Shown: in pieces, positions 36,646 through 45,376 of the stretch
How the letters are laid out: every line of letters begins with the position of its first letter
How positions within the stretch are numbered: the first letter of the stretch is position 1
Source: Pollutibacter soli
GTDB lineage: Bacteria > Bacteroidota > Bacteroidia > Chitinophagales > Chitinophagaceae
Length of the DNA stretch: 64,000 nucleotides
Direction of reading: 5' to 3'
Assembly: GCA_029269725.1 (NCBI GenBank)
Contig: JARJHS010000001.1
Coordinates: forward strand, 806,001 to 870,000
Made by a program: the position numbers and the translations under genes
Notes under the pieces: generated by a model
Told to the model about the DNA's origin: nothing
Databases searched by the model: none
The model's input: only the letters and a program-made list of their open reading frames with translations

Positions 36646-38124
36646 CTAAAACTTTAACCCTGCTTTCCAATCTCTATACAACTCTTCATAGCGGGTATGC
36701 ATGCCCGCCTCCGGTGCAAAACTGTAAAGTTTGTTCATTCCGGTGAAGCATTCACTGAAAGATGTATAAATTCCGGCACCAACACCCGCTGCGCGGGCTG
36801 CGCCTTGCGCACCATCGGTATTATACAGTTCCACTTCGCATCCCATGGTATTTGCGAATGCAGTCGAGAACACTTCACTCAAAAACATATTGGTATATCC
36901 GGCGCGTACTTTTTTCACTTCCATTCCCATCTCCTTCATGATGTCCACACCATACCGAAGAGCGAATACGATTCCCTCCTGCGCTGCCCTCGCTATATGA
37001 GCACGGTTATGGATATTAAAATTGATTTTCTCAAAAGCAGCTCCGGGGTCAGCATTGACAAGAACGCGTTCCGCGCCGTTGCCAAAAGGATAACATTTGA
37101 TCCCTTCTGCTCCCGGTGCAATTTTCCCGGCAAGGCCGTTCATTTGTGCGTAGGAAAGGTCACTGAAAAAATTCTTGCGAAGCCAGCTGTTCAGACTTCC
37201 GGTGCCATTTACACAAAGCAGGATTCCATATCTCGGATCTTTAGCAGTATGACTTACGTGTACAAAACTATTCACCCTTGATTGCGGATCCCAGGATACT
37301 TTATCCGTAACACCATAAACAACTCCGGATGTACCTGCTGTTGCTGCGATTTCGCCAGGCTGTAAAACATTCAGCGAGTATGCATTATTTGGCTGGTCAC
37401 CTGCGCGATAACTGACAGGCACACCCGCTTTTATTCCGAGGATGTCTCCAGCCGTTTTTGACACCCGACCCTGTTCACCCATCTGGGGAACCAGTGGTGA
37501 CAACAGCGATTCATCAATCTGGTAATATTTCAATAAATCATCGGCTTTTGCTGCGTTTTTGAAATCCCAGAAAATGCCTTCAGATAACCCGGAAACCGTA
37601 GTAGACACTTCGCCTGTGAGTTTTAAAGCGATATAATCTCCCGGCAACATCACTTTGTATATGCGTTTATAATTATCCGGTTCATTCTCCTGCACCCATT
37701 TCAATTTTGAAGCGGTGAAATTTCCCGGTGAATTAAGGTAATGTTCAAGACAGAACTGCTCACCTATCGTTTTAAATGCTTTGTTTCCGATCTCCACAGC
37801 TCTGCCATCGCACCAAATGATAGATGGCCTTACAGGATGGAGATCTTTATCGACAACCACCATTCCATGCATCTGATAGGAAATGCCAATCGACGCGATC
37901 TCTTCCGGAGCAAACGCAATTTGTTTTTTAAGTAGTGCTGTAGCATTTTGTACTTCCTTCCACCAGCTTTCAGGTTCCTGCTCAGCAAAGCCAGGTTTAG
38001 GCGCCATCATTTCCATTTCGACAGAGGGCGAAAAAGCAGAAGCAACTGCTTTGCCTGTTTCAATATCCAGTAATGAGGCTTTTATCGAAGAAGATCCTAT
38101 ATCGTAACCCAACAAATATTTCAT
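36646..38124 (-). CDS. xylB: Xylulokinase
   Basis: This 492-residue FGGY-family kinase phosphorylates D-xylulose to xylulose-5-phosphate. The N-terminal ATPase motif is YDIGSSSIKASLLD. SIGISYQMHGMVVVD contains the QMHG substrate-site segment, SIIWCDGRA and the ASKLKWVQENEPD segment follow. The second half has AATAGTSGVVYGV, GSLNSWLRKNFF and AQGAARAAGVGAGIY. All fit xylulokinase rather than glycerol or gluconate kinase. It lies 44 bp after galM and 6 bp before galT. Confidence 0.93.
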   Translation of the reverse strand: MKYLLGYDIGSSSIKASLLDIETGKAVASAFSPSVEMEMMAPKPGFAEQEPESWWKEVQNATALLKKQIAFAPEEIASIGISYQMHGMVVVDKDLHPVRPSIIWCDGRAVEIGNKAFKTIGEQFCLEHYLNSPGNFTASKLKWVQENEPDNYKRIYKVMLPGDYIALKLTGEVSTTVSGLSEGIFWDFKNAAKADDLLKYYQIDESLLSPLVPQMGEQGRVSKTAGDILGIKAGVPVSYRAGDQPNNAYSLNVLQPGEIAATAGTSGVVYGVTDKVSWDPQSRVNSFVHVSHTAKDPRYGILLCVNGTGSLNSWLRKNFFSDLSYAQMNGLAGKIAPGAEGIKCYPFGNGAERVLVNADPGAAFEKINFNIHNRAHIARAAQEGIVFALRYGVDIMKEMGMEVKKVRAGYTNMFLSEVFSTAFANTMGCEVELYNTDGAQGAARAAGVGAGIYTSFSECFTGMNKLYSFAPEAGMHTRYEELYRDWKAGLKF

Positions 38125-38168
38125 TAGTCAAAATTTGACAGAACTAAACAATCTTTTGTTTTTAAAAT

Positions 38169-39311
38169 TTATTTCTGAACTGAGAACTGGTAAATGGTCT
38201 GACTGGCCCATTTTTCCCCAGGCTGAAGAACTACAGAAGGAAATTGTGGCTGATTTGGCGAATCCGGGAAATGCTGGGTCTCCAGACAAAAACCGGTCCT
38301 GTGATCATAAGTCGCACCTTTTCCTTTTTCATTTCCATTCAGAAAATTTCCGGTATAAAGCTGTACACCAGGTTGCGTTGTGAACACCGTCATTACCCTG
38401 CCTGAATTCGGCTCTATAACAACTGCCGCTTTTTTTAGTTCGAGATCATCTTTTTCTTTAAGTACATAGTTGTGGTCATAACCTCCACCAAAAATGATCT
38501 GCTCTTCTTTTGCATCAATTCTTTCACCGATGGTATGGGGTTCAAGAAAATCAAAAGCGGTTCCCTTTACAGGCATCAATTTTCCTGTCGGAATCAAAGT
38601 GCTGTCAACAGGTGTAATAGAGTTACCAAAAATCTGCATCTTATGATCCAGGATTTTTCCCGAGCCAATACCAGCAAGATTAAAATAGGCGTGGTTCGAC
38701 AAGTTCAGTACTGTTGCCTGATCGGTTGATGCAGTATAATCCAATTTCAGTTCATTGCTGTCAGTAAGTGTATACGTAAGCGTTACCTTCAGCGTACCCG
38801 GATAACCTTCATCACCATCTTTGCTGGTCATGCTGAACTCAACAGCATTGCCGGTTTGTTTCGCATCCCATACATATTTATTGAACCCTACTTTGCCTCC
38901 ATGCAATGAATTAGGACCGTTGTTTGCTGCAAGCTGGTAAGTTTTTCCATTCAGGCTGAATTGTGCCTTAGCGATACGGTTCGCATAACGACCAACTGCA
39001 CATCCGAAAAATGCCCCTCCATTATAATATCCCTGTATGCTGTCGTATCCAAGAATCACATCTGCATTCTTCCCGGTCTTATCCGGCACAAGAATGCTTA
39101 CAATAGTTGCGCCATAATTGGTGAGAGATACCTGCATACCGGAACTGTTTTTCAATGTAAACAGTTCGACTTTTTTTCCATTGAGAGAATCCGTAAATAG
39201 CGACGACGACTCTGTCTTTTTTTCCATATCCTTTTTTTCAGATTCCGGCAGCACACATGCAACACCGGCGAAACATAAAATTACAAATTGAAGAATTCTG
39301 TTTTTTATCAT
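38169..39311 (-). CDS. galM: Exported aldose 1-epimerase (galactose mutarotase)
   Basis: This 380-residue mutarotase interconverts alpha and beta anomers of aldohexoses. It has an N-terminal hydrophobic leader ending in GVAC, a weak lipobox with Cys at residue 19, so it is probably a periplasm- or outer-membrane-facing lipoprotein. The epimerase domain shows LTNYGATIVSILVPDK, GRYANRIAKAQFSLNG, NGPNSLHGGKVGFNK, NLSNHAYFNLAG with the catalytic His region and YDHNYVLK. galK and galM overlap by one base (TAATG), so translation is coupled. An exported epimerase in a cytosolic sugar operon suggests that sugars are mutarotated outside before uptake. Confidence 0.92.
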   Translation of the reverse strand: MIKNRILQFVILCFAGVACVLPESEKKDMEKKTESSSLFTDSLNGKKVELFTLKNSSGMQVSLTNYGATIVSILVPDKTGKNADVILGYDSIQGYYNGGAFFGCAVGRYANRIAKAQFSLNGKTYQLAANNGPNSLHGGKVGFNKYVWDAKQTGNAVEFSMTSKDGDEGYPGTLKVTLTYTLTDSNELKLDYTASTDQATVLNLSNHAYFNLAGIGSGKILDHKMQIFGNSITPVDSTLIPTGKLMPVKGTAFDFLEPHTIGERIDAKEEQIIFGGGYDHNYVLKEKDDLELKKAAVVIEPNSGRVMTVFTTQPGVQLYTGNFLNGNEKGKGATYDHRTGFCLETQHFPDSPNQPQFPSVVLQPGEKWASQTIYQFSVQK

Positions 39312-40480
39312 TATACAAGCGATTGAATTTTTACTGCATGGGTACCGTCGCCGGTAACTACTTCATAATATCGAAGAGCGTTTCCGGAGAAATGCTGATA
39401 TGCCGAAGCTAACTTATTTACAAGCGCGGGCACTTCCTGTTTAAGTACAAGATTAATGGTACATCCACCAAATCCGCCACCCATCATGCGTGCTCCTGCA
39501 ACTGCCGGATCATTTCTCACCGCATCCACCAGGAAATCAAGCTCGGTGCAGCTGACCTCGTAATCATGTTGGAGACCTTCATGTGATGCGTACATCAATT
39601 CTCCAACGGTATCGAAGTCACCCTTGGTCAATGCGTCGCAGGTTAACCATACCCGTTTGTTTTCCGAGATCACAAATTTGCAACGGCGATAAACAATTTT
39701 ATCAAGGAATTCTGCAGATTCTTCCAACATTTCGAGATTAACATCCCGGAGATTGGAAACAGAAGGAAATCGTATTTTTATTCCTGAAACACCTGCTGCA
39801 CATTCTTCTCTTCGCGTATTGTATTCTGATGAAGCGAGACTATGTTTCACTCCGGTATCCAGCAACAGGAGTACATAATCATTTAATTCCAGCGGAAAAT
39901 AATCGTATTGAAGTGTCCGGCAATCCAGTCGCAACACGTGATCCATTCTTCCATGCAAGCTGGCAAACATGTCCATGATACCACATTGCAGACCGATGAA
40001 TTCATTCTCGGCTTTTTTGGTCAGGAATGCCAGTGATTTTCTGTCAAGATTGGTACGTAGAAAATGATTTAATGCAAAAGCCACCACACATTCCAGGGCA
40101 GCTGAAGATGAAAGGCCTGCTCCAATCGGAATATCTGCCGCAACAACCAGATTAAATGCGGGAGGTTTATGTCCTGCAATCCGGAATTCATGTACTATAC
40201 CCTGGATATAATTTGCCCATGCCTGAGAGAGCTTGCCATCGTGCCACCGGTTGACTTCAATCGATTCTCCAAAATCCACCGAGATCCAGGTGCCTGTTTC
40301 GGTTTCTGCCGGAGCAATTGCAAGGTAGATGGCTTTATCAATAGCGGCGGGAAGTACAAAACCTTCATTATAATCCGTATGCTCACCGATCAGATTTATC
40401 CGTCCAGGAGAACGAAATACCAGGGCCGGTGCCGCGAACCGATCTGCGAAAATATTCCGGACAATCTCTGCAAGCATCAT
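39311..40480 (-). CDS. galK: Galactokinase
   Basis: This canonical GHMP galactokinase phosphorylates D-galactose at C1. The signature SPGRINLIGEHTDYNEG is near the start, followed by GAGLSSSAALE (ATP loop) and MMGGGFGGCT (motif 3); DTGVKHSLASSEYN is also typical. The longest frame begins with GTG at 40516 inside a 7-bp repeat tract and adds twelve residues not seen in the family. The ATG at 40480 (or 40477) gives the usual short N-terminus and is chosen here. It is the first gene of the six-gene sugar operon. Confidence 0.93.
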   Translation of the reverse strand: MMLAEIVRNIFADRFAAPALVFRSPGRINLIGEHTDYNEGFVLPAAIDKAIYLAIAPAETETGTWISVDFGESIEVNRWHDGKLSQAWANYIQGIVHEFRIAGHKPPAFNLVVAADIPIGAGLSSSAALECVVAFALNHFLRTNLDRKSLAFLTKKAENEFIGLQCGIMDMFASLHGRMDHVLRLDCRTLQYDYFPLELNDYVLLLLDTGVKHSLASSEYNTRREECAAGVSGIKIRFPSVSNLRDVNLEMLEESAEFLDKIVYRRCKFVISENKRVWLTCDALTKGDFDTVGELMYASHEGLQHDYEVSCTELDFLVDAVRNDPAVAGARMMGGGFGGCTINLVLKQEVPALVNKLASAYQHFSGNALRYYEVVTGDGTHAVKIQSLV

Positions 40481-40502
40481 AGATCTGGAAAAATACGGAA
40501 AA

Positions 40503-40558
40503 AGTTCATAGTTCACCGTTCACGGTTCAGTTTGAACAGCCAGTTCAAAGTTCATGGT
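40503..40558. repeat. Related 7-bp tract (core GTTCA) upstream of galK
   Basis: AGTTCAT, AGTTCAC, CGTTCAC, GGTTCAG are phased at 7 bp (40503-40530), followed by degenerate units to 40558. It overlaps the apparent longest galK start and lies in the 5' region of the sugar operon, unlike the stop-codon tracts. Confidence 0.5.
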
Positions 40559-40646
40559 CCATAGCTTGCTTCGGCCAGGCAGGTTTGAAGAGTCAGTTTT
40601 CGATTTTCATGCCTGATATTCTGTATCCGGTATTCTTTTTTCTCAA

Positions 40647-41618
40647 TTAGACCACCATCAAACTGCAACCTCTCACATCACTATTGTCCATCCTGCCGAT
40701 AACCTCAAAGCCGCCATCCTCGTGCAATATGCCCAGGTCATCGGTGGCTATGAATGAACAGGAAAAACGATTGGCCAGGTCAATAATATTTATCAGGCCT
40801 TGTTTCAAAGGATTACCGTGACGATCTGTTGTGCTCAGGGGGTCATCTTCAGCACGTAAGAGAATTTTCATCCAGGGTGGGCAGTAAAATATCCCATCGC
40901 CTTTTGAGTATGCCTGGGACAGTAATTCCGTCATTCCATACTCAGCATGTATTTCCTTTAATCCCCAGGCGTTTTTCAGAAAAGCATGAACTTCATTTCG
41001 GGTGAGCTCTTCTCTCCTGCCTTTCATGCCCCCCGTTTCCATAATGATTGTATGTTTTAAATTCATCGGAAAAACTGCAGCAAAATCCATCAGGGCAAAA
41101 GTTACCCCCAGCAAAATTGTTGGTTGCCCGGATGATTCAAGTTCGAGAATTGTTTTGCTGAGGTTTTTCAGCTGATCGAGATAGAATCCACTCTTAGGGT
41201 GACTCGATCGTTTTATGAGATCATCGGCCATCAGTATCAATGATGAATTCGATCTTTCCAAATAAGACGGGAGTAACGCGAGAATACAGAAATTTTCAGG
41301 AGAGCCGTAAAACTGTTCAAATCCGGCGAGAAAACTCTCACGATAAACTGCAACCGATTTTACATGATGCCTGCTGTTCCCCGCCCGGGTCGTTCCGCTG
41401 GATTCAAAAATCACTTCGGCGTCGAACACCGTAGTTTTCACTTCGTGGGATTTAAAAAACTGTATCGGAAGAAATGGAAGGTCGGTCAGTCCTGTTATTT
41501 CAGGCTTTTCGCCGAATACCCTGTGTATATAATCCTTGTATAAAGCGTTATGATGGTACTGGAAATCAAAAGTTTCCTGCACCTTTTGAGGGAAAGAAAA
41601 AATGTTAAAATCCACCAT
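40647..41618 (-). CDS. LuxE/PaaK-type acyl-protein synthetase domain protein
   Basis: This 323-residue protein matches the acyl-protein synthetase family typified by LuxE, related to acyl-CoA ligases. Conserved parts include PFLPIQFFKSHEV, the ATP-loop-like FESSGTTRAGNSRHH, METGGMKGRREELTR and EIHAEYGMTELLSQAYS. The family adenylates carboxylates and passes the acyl group to a Cys or carrier. LuxC and LuxD are not present, so bioluminescence is not implied. In Bacteroidota stand-alone copies often lie near polysaccharide or lipid genes. It is transcribed divergently from the next operon. Confidence 0.85.
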   Translation of the reverse strand: MVDFNIFSFPQKVQETFDFQYHHNALYKDYIHRVFGEKPEITGLTDLPFLPIQFFKSHEVKTTVFDAEVIFESSGTTRAGNSRHHVKSVAVYRESFLAGFEQFYGSPENFCILALLPSYLERSNSSLILMADDLIKRSSHPKSGFYLDQLKNLSKTILELESSGQPTILLGVTFALMDFAAVFPMNLKHTIIMETGGMKGRREELTRNEVHAFLKNAWGLKEIHAEYGMTELLSQAYSKGDGIFYCPPWMKILLRAEDDPLSTTDRHGNPLKQGLINIIDLANRFSCSFIATDDLGILHEDGGFEVIGRMDNSDVRGCSLMVV

Positions 41619-41667
41619 AGTATTTCCGGATTCAGTGGCTGACTTAGGTTTTTCACCCCGGATCGGT

Positions 41668-41675
41668 TATTTTTG
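41668..41675 (+). promoter_or_regulatory. Candidate -7 box (TATTTTTG)
   Basis: TATTTTTG matches TAnnTTTG and ends 19 bp before the ATG at 41695 in the 76-bp divergent gap. The -33 element is only a T-run near 41648. Confidence 0.35.
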
Positions 41676-41694
41676 AGCTGTTTAATAAAACAAT

Positions 41695-42129
41695 ATGCTC
41701 CAACGCGTATCCATCATCCTCTGTCTGATTGTTTTGTTTTCCTGCGGCAAAGATACTTTTCAAAGCAAACCACAGCTTACTCTTAAAGATGTGAGCTCTA
41801 CAATAGTTCCTCCGAACGGTGGTCTTATCATTAATATGAGACTTACCGACAAAGAAGGTGATTTCCTGGATACCATCTGGGTTAAAAAAGTGACTACGCG
41901 ATGCCCTACCAGCAATTTCGCTGATTCTCTTTTATACAGAATTCCCGGCGACGTTCCCAAAACGAAGAATTTTGATGGTGATGTGACCGTTACATTTACT
42001 TATGCTTTCGAACTTCAGCCCCGCTGTACGCAGCCGGATACAGCGGTATTCAGTTTCTGGATGAAGGATGAAAAGGGTAATATAAGCGACACAGCAAGAA
42101 CTCCGCAAATCATTATATTGAGGCCTTAA
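41695..42129 (+). CDS. Small lipoprotein of unknown function
   Basis: This 144-residue protein has a hydrophobic leader ending in LFSC (Cys at residue 17), a Bacteroidota-type lipobox, so it is probably lipid-anchored. The mature part is beta-rich, with a cysteine pair (TTRCPTSNF, QPRCTQPD) that could form a disulfide. DGDVTVTFTYAFELQP and KDEKGNISDTARTP suggest an Ig-like fold, but no family was recognised. It begins the four-gene plus-strand group ending in bioB and is 9 bp before the next gene. Confidence 0.72.
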   Translation: MLQRVSIILCLIVLFSCGKDTFQSKPQLTLKDVSSTIVPPNGGLIINMRLTDKEGDFLDTIWVKKVTTRCPTSNFADSLLYRIPGDVPKTKNFDGDVTVTFTYAFELQPRCTQPDTAVFSFWMKDEKGNISDTARTPQIIILRP

Positions 42130-42138
42130 GAGGTCGCC

Positions 42139-42972
42139 GTGCTTCAAAGGATATTCAATTTCTTACTCTTCTCAAATATTTATATTGCCGTTTGTGCTGC
42201 ATTAATGGTGATGCAGACCATGCAATTTTTCCCCGGAGGAAAACACAATTCCACTTTTCTTTATTTTATTGTTTCGTCTACCCTAGTCAGTTATAATTTT
42301 CATTGGTTCCTTACACGTCCAAAACCAGGGACTTCCCAACGTGGCGACTGGACCCTGAAACATCGGGGCGTGTTATTAGTTATGCTCATGATCGGTATTG
42401 CGGGCTCCATTATTTTTTTTATTCCGCTGATGAAACACTGGCTCCCGATTGGGTTTATAGTGTTTATTACATTCATTTATTCCGCACCAAAAATTCCAAT
42501 ATTCAGTCGGCTCAATAAAATTGCAGTTGCAAAAACGCTCTTTCTTACGACAGTATGGGTGTATGTGACATCCGTACTATATTTCCTGGTGAATGAGATA
42601 CCTTATACGCAGGAGCAGTTTCTGTTTGTTTTGAGCAGATTTTTCCTGATCTATTGCATTTGTATATTGTTTGATTATCGTGACCATGAAGATGACCGGA
42701 AAAACGGATTGAGCAGCCTGCCGGTAAATGTAAACAGTTCAACGCTCGCAATATTTTTCTACGGGTCTGCACTATTGTTTATAATAGTAACTACCCTCCT
42801 GTATTTTAAAAGCTGGCAGGGAGTCGATGTGATGCTTATGTTGATACCAGGAATCATTGTTGCACTGCTTTACAATTATGCCCGCAATCATTTCTCTGAT
42901 TATCTGTATTATTTTATATTGGACGGGATGATGATGTTCAGTTCCCTGCTGACGTTACTGATTGGTTTTTGA
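42139..42972 (+). CDS. UbiA-superfamily-like membrane protein lacking the first Asp motif
   Basis: This 277-residue polytopic membrane protein has about eight hydrophobic segments. FDYRDHEDDRKNGLSSLP near residue 180 resembles the second aspartate-rich motif of UbiA prenyltransferases. The first NDxxDxxxD motif is replaced around residue 55 by YNFHWFLTRPK, so ordinary prenyltransferase activity is doubtful. Such UbiA-like proteins are widespread in Bacteroidota without a known role. The start codon used is GTG at 42139, read as Met (MLQRIFN), 9 bp after the lipoprotein gene. Confidence 0.68.
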   Translation: MLQRIFNFLLFSNIYIAVCAALMVMQTMQFFPGGKHNSTFLYFIVSSTLVSYNFHWFLTRPKPGTSQRGDWTLKHRGVLLVMLMIGIAGSIIFFIPLMKHWLPIGFIVFITFIYSAPKIPIFSRLNKIAVAKTLFLTTVWVYVTSVLYFLVNEIPYTQEQFLFVLSRFFLIYCICILFDYRDHEDDRKNGLSSLPVNVNSSTLAIFFYGSALLFIIVTTLLYFKSWQGVDVMLMLIPGIIVALLYNYARNHFSDYLYYFILDGMMMFSSLLTLLIGF

Positions 42973-43000
42973 TTATTTTTGAAACTTATTCTATTTAACT

Positions 43001-44110
43001 ATGGCAAAACCTCCAAAGGCATCGAAGAAAATCACGAATGATAAATCATGGAAATTTTTAAGAGAGTATATCAATAATCCATCGCCCACGGGTTTCGAGA
43101 GTTGGGGGCAAAAATTGTGGATTGAATATGTAAAGCCTTACGCTGATGAGATTATGACCGATCCTTACGGCACAGCCTCAGCGATTATAAATCCACAGGA
43201 AAAATTCAAGGTCGTTATAGAGGCTCATGCTGATGAAATCAGCTGGTTTGTCAATTATATTTCCGGTGAAGGCCTGATCTATTTAAAAAGAAATGGCGGC
43301 GTTGACCACCAGATCGCCCCTGCAAAAAGAGTACTGATCCATGGAAAGAAAGGACCGGTGAAAGCAGTTTTCGGATGGCCGGCTATACATACACGTTTAA
43401 GTAATCCGGAAACAAAAGAGCCCGCGCCCAAAGTGGAAAATCTGTTTCTTGATTGCGGCGCAAGAAATAAGAAGGATGTTGAAGCTCTTGGTATCCATAT
43501 CGGTGCAGTAGTTACCTATGAAGAAGGGTACGATGAACTTGCATACGATTATATCATTGGCCGCGCATTGGATAATCGCATTGGTGGTTTTATGATTGCA
43601 GAAGTTGCGCGGCTGATCAAAGAAAATAAAAAGAAATTACCATTTGCTTTATACGTTGTAAATGCCGTGCAGGAGGAAGTGGGATTGCGTGGTGCGGAAA
43701 TGATCGCCAGGAGGATAAAACCAGATGTCGCGATCATTACTGATGTGACCCATGACACCACCACACCGATGGTTAATAAAATCATCGAAGGTGACGTGGC
43801 ATGCGGCAAAGGTCCTTCACTTGCATTCGGGCCGGCGGTTCACAATAAACTGCTTGATTATGTAAGAAAAACAGCAGACAAATCAAACATTCATGTACAG
43901 CTTCGCGCAGTGAGTCGTTCAACAGGTACGGATACAGATTCATTCGCATACGCAAATGACGGATGTCCTTCTGTGTTGATTTCGATTCCTTTGCGTTATA
44001 TGCATACCACTGTTGAGATGATCCATAAAGATGATATTGAAAATACCATCAGGCTGATGTATGATACGGTGCTGGGTATTACACCTAAAACGAATCTTAG
44101 TTATTTTTAG
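43001..44110 (+). CDS. M42-family metallo-aminopeptidase
   Basis: This 369-residue protein matches M42 (FrvX/TET-type) peptidases, dinuclear-metal aminopeptidases that form large cytoplasmic complexes. Ligand motifs are EAHADEISW (His-Asp), GRALDNRIGG (bridging Asp), VQEEVGLRGA (catalytic Glu pair), ITDVTHDTTTP (Asp) and LRYMHTTVEM (His). RSTGTDTDSF is also typical. Length is standard. It is separated by 28 bp from the UbiA-like gene and by 33 bp from bioB, so it is probably co-transcribed with them. Confidence 0.92.
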   Translation: MAKPPKASKKITNDKSWKFLREYINNPSPTGFESWGQKLWIEYVKPYADEIMTDPYGTASAIINPQEKFKVVIEAHADEISWFVNYISGEGLIYLKRNGGVDHQIAPAKRVLIHGKKGPVKAVFGWPAIHTRLSNPETKEPAPKVENLFLDCGARNKKDVEALGIHIGAVVTYEEGYDELAYDYIIGRALDNRIGGFMIAEVARLIKENKKKLPFALYVVNAVQEEVGLRGAEMIARRIKPDVAIITDVTHDTTTPMVNKIIEGDVACGKGPSLAFGPAVHNKLLDYVRKTADKSNIHVQLRAVSRSTGTDTDSFAYANDGCPSVLISIPLRYMHTTVEMIHKDDIENTIRLMYDTVLGITPKTNLSYF

Positions 44111-44143
44111 TTTTCAACCCTCAAATAGTATCAACAGAAGATT

Positions 44144-45121
44144 ATGGCATCATTAATCAGGAATGACTGGACCCTCAACGAAATAAAAGATATCTATAAT
44201 ACTCCCCTGCTTGAACTCGTGTATCGTGCTGCTACTGTGCATCGCGAATACCAGGAAAGTAATGAGGTGCAGGTCTGTACGCTGCTATCCGTGAAAACCG
44301 GCGGATGTTCAGAAGACTGCGCTTATTGTCCCCAGGCAGCTCGATATCATACTGGTGTAAACGTGCATGCATTAATGCAGACTGATGAAGTTATTTCTTA
44401 TGCCAGAAAAGCTGCTGAAGCAGGATCAACACGGTTTTGTATGGGCGCTGCCTGGAGAGAGGTTCGCGACAATCGTGATTTCGATAGAGTGATTGAATTT
44501 GTGAAAGAGGTGAATAAGCTTGGAATGGAAGTTTGCTGTACTCTTGGTATGCTGACTGAAAACCAGGCACAACGACTCGCTGATGCTGGATTGTACGCAT
44601 ACAATCATAACCTTGATACCTCTGACGAATACTATTCTGAGATTATCACTACCCGCACTTATGATGATCGTTTGAAAACATTAGATAATGTGCGCAAAGC
44701 AGGTGTTTCCGTTTGCTGTGGCGGAATTGTAGGTTTAGGCGAAACGCATGAAGACCGCATCAAAATGCTGCATACGCTGAGTACAATGGCGGAACATCCC
44801 GAATCAGTTCCGGTCAATGCACTCGTGGCAGTAAAAGGAACACCGCTGGAAAACCAGGGCAAAGTAAATATCTGGGATATGGTCAGGATGATTGCGACTG
44901 CGAGGATCCTTATGCCTGGAGCGATGGTACGCCTAAGCGCAGGCAGAACAGAGATGAGTTTGTCAGACCAGGCGCTTTGTTTTATGGCAGGAGCCAACTC
45001 CATATTCGCCGGTGATAAATTGTTGACTACGCCCAATCCATCTTTTGACGATGACCATTCGATGTTTGAATTGTTTGGATTGAAACCCAGGGCGGCGTTT
45101 AAGGAAACCATGCACGTTTAA
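44144..45121 (+). CDS. bioB: Biotin synthase
   Basis: This 325-residue radical SAM enzyme inserts sulfur into dethiobiotin. The [4Fe-4S] cluster cysteines are C55, C59 and C62 in [12 protein letters not shown]. Other conserved parts are [36 protein letters not shown]-type sequence, [22 protein letters not shown] and [10 protein letters not shown] (Arg ligand of the [2Fe-2S] cluster). The other bio genes are not here. The last residues HV and the TAA stop lie in a heptamer repeat tract. Confidence 0.97.
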   Translation: MASLIRNDWTLNEIKDIYNTPLLELVYRAATVHREYQESNEVQVCTLLSVKTGGCSEDCAYCPQAARYHTGVNVHALMQTDEVISYARKAAEAGSTRFCMGAAWREVRDNRDFDRVIEFVKEVNKLGMEVCCTLGMLTENQAQRLADAGLYAYNHNLDTSDEYYSEIITTRTYDDRLKTLDNVRKAGVSVCCGGIVGLGETHEDRIKMLHTLSTMAEHPESVPVNALVAVKGTPLENQGKVNIWDMVRMIATARILMPGAMVRLSAGRTEMSLSDQALCFMAGANSIFAGDKLLTTPNPSFDDDHSMFELFGLKPRAAFKETMHV

Positions 45122-45147
45122 CGTATAACGTTGAACGTTAAACGCAG
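45113..45147. repeat. AACGTTN heptamer tract with 10-bp palindrome after bioB
   Basis: Five units: CACGTTT, AACGTAT, AACGTTG, AACGTTA, AACGCAG. CGTTTAACGT (45115-45124) pairs perfectly with ACGTTAAACG (45135-45144) around a 10-nt loop, so a hairpin can form at the bioB stop (45119-45121). Confidence 0.8.
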
Positions 45148-45376
45148 GCTTATCCGGTGCGAAGTTTCAAAAGATCCAGAGTCAGATATTTTGAATTGCA
45201 GGAAAATTCCTGATATCAATCAATCAATTATTGTTTGTCTCCATGGCACAATATGCTCCTACGGAACATACTTTTATTGCGAACGTTTGTAGCAACCGAT
45301 TCAAATCCTGAATCTTATCCCATCGGAACATTTGTGCTTCTCACAAAACAATATACTTCCATTCACCGCAAGGGCT
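45148..45376. other. Spacer between bioB and lon with REP-like hairpin
   Basis: Together with the flanking tracts this makes a 288-bp gap between convergent genes. ATGCTCCTACGGAACAT (about 45251-45267) is a near-palindrome with one mismatch, and CCCATCGGAACATTTGTGC lies about 60 bp on. The GCTCCTACGGAnC core recalls dispersed intergenic elements in Bacteroidota. No gene is seen. Confidence 0.4.

Noticed and set aside
42974-42981. TATTTTTG as a promoter of the M42 peptidase gene
   Set aside because: No -33 partner at a suitable spacing and the genes look co-transcribed; the word is common in this AT-rich gap.
45285-45320. tRNA T-loop-like sequence (GATTCAAATCCTG)
   Set aside because: No acceptor, D or anticodon stems fit around it.
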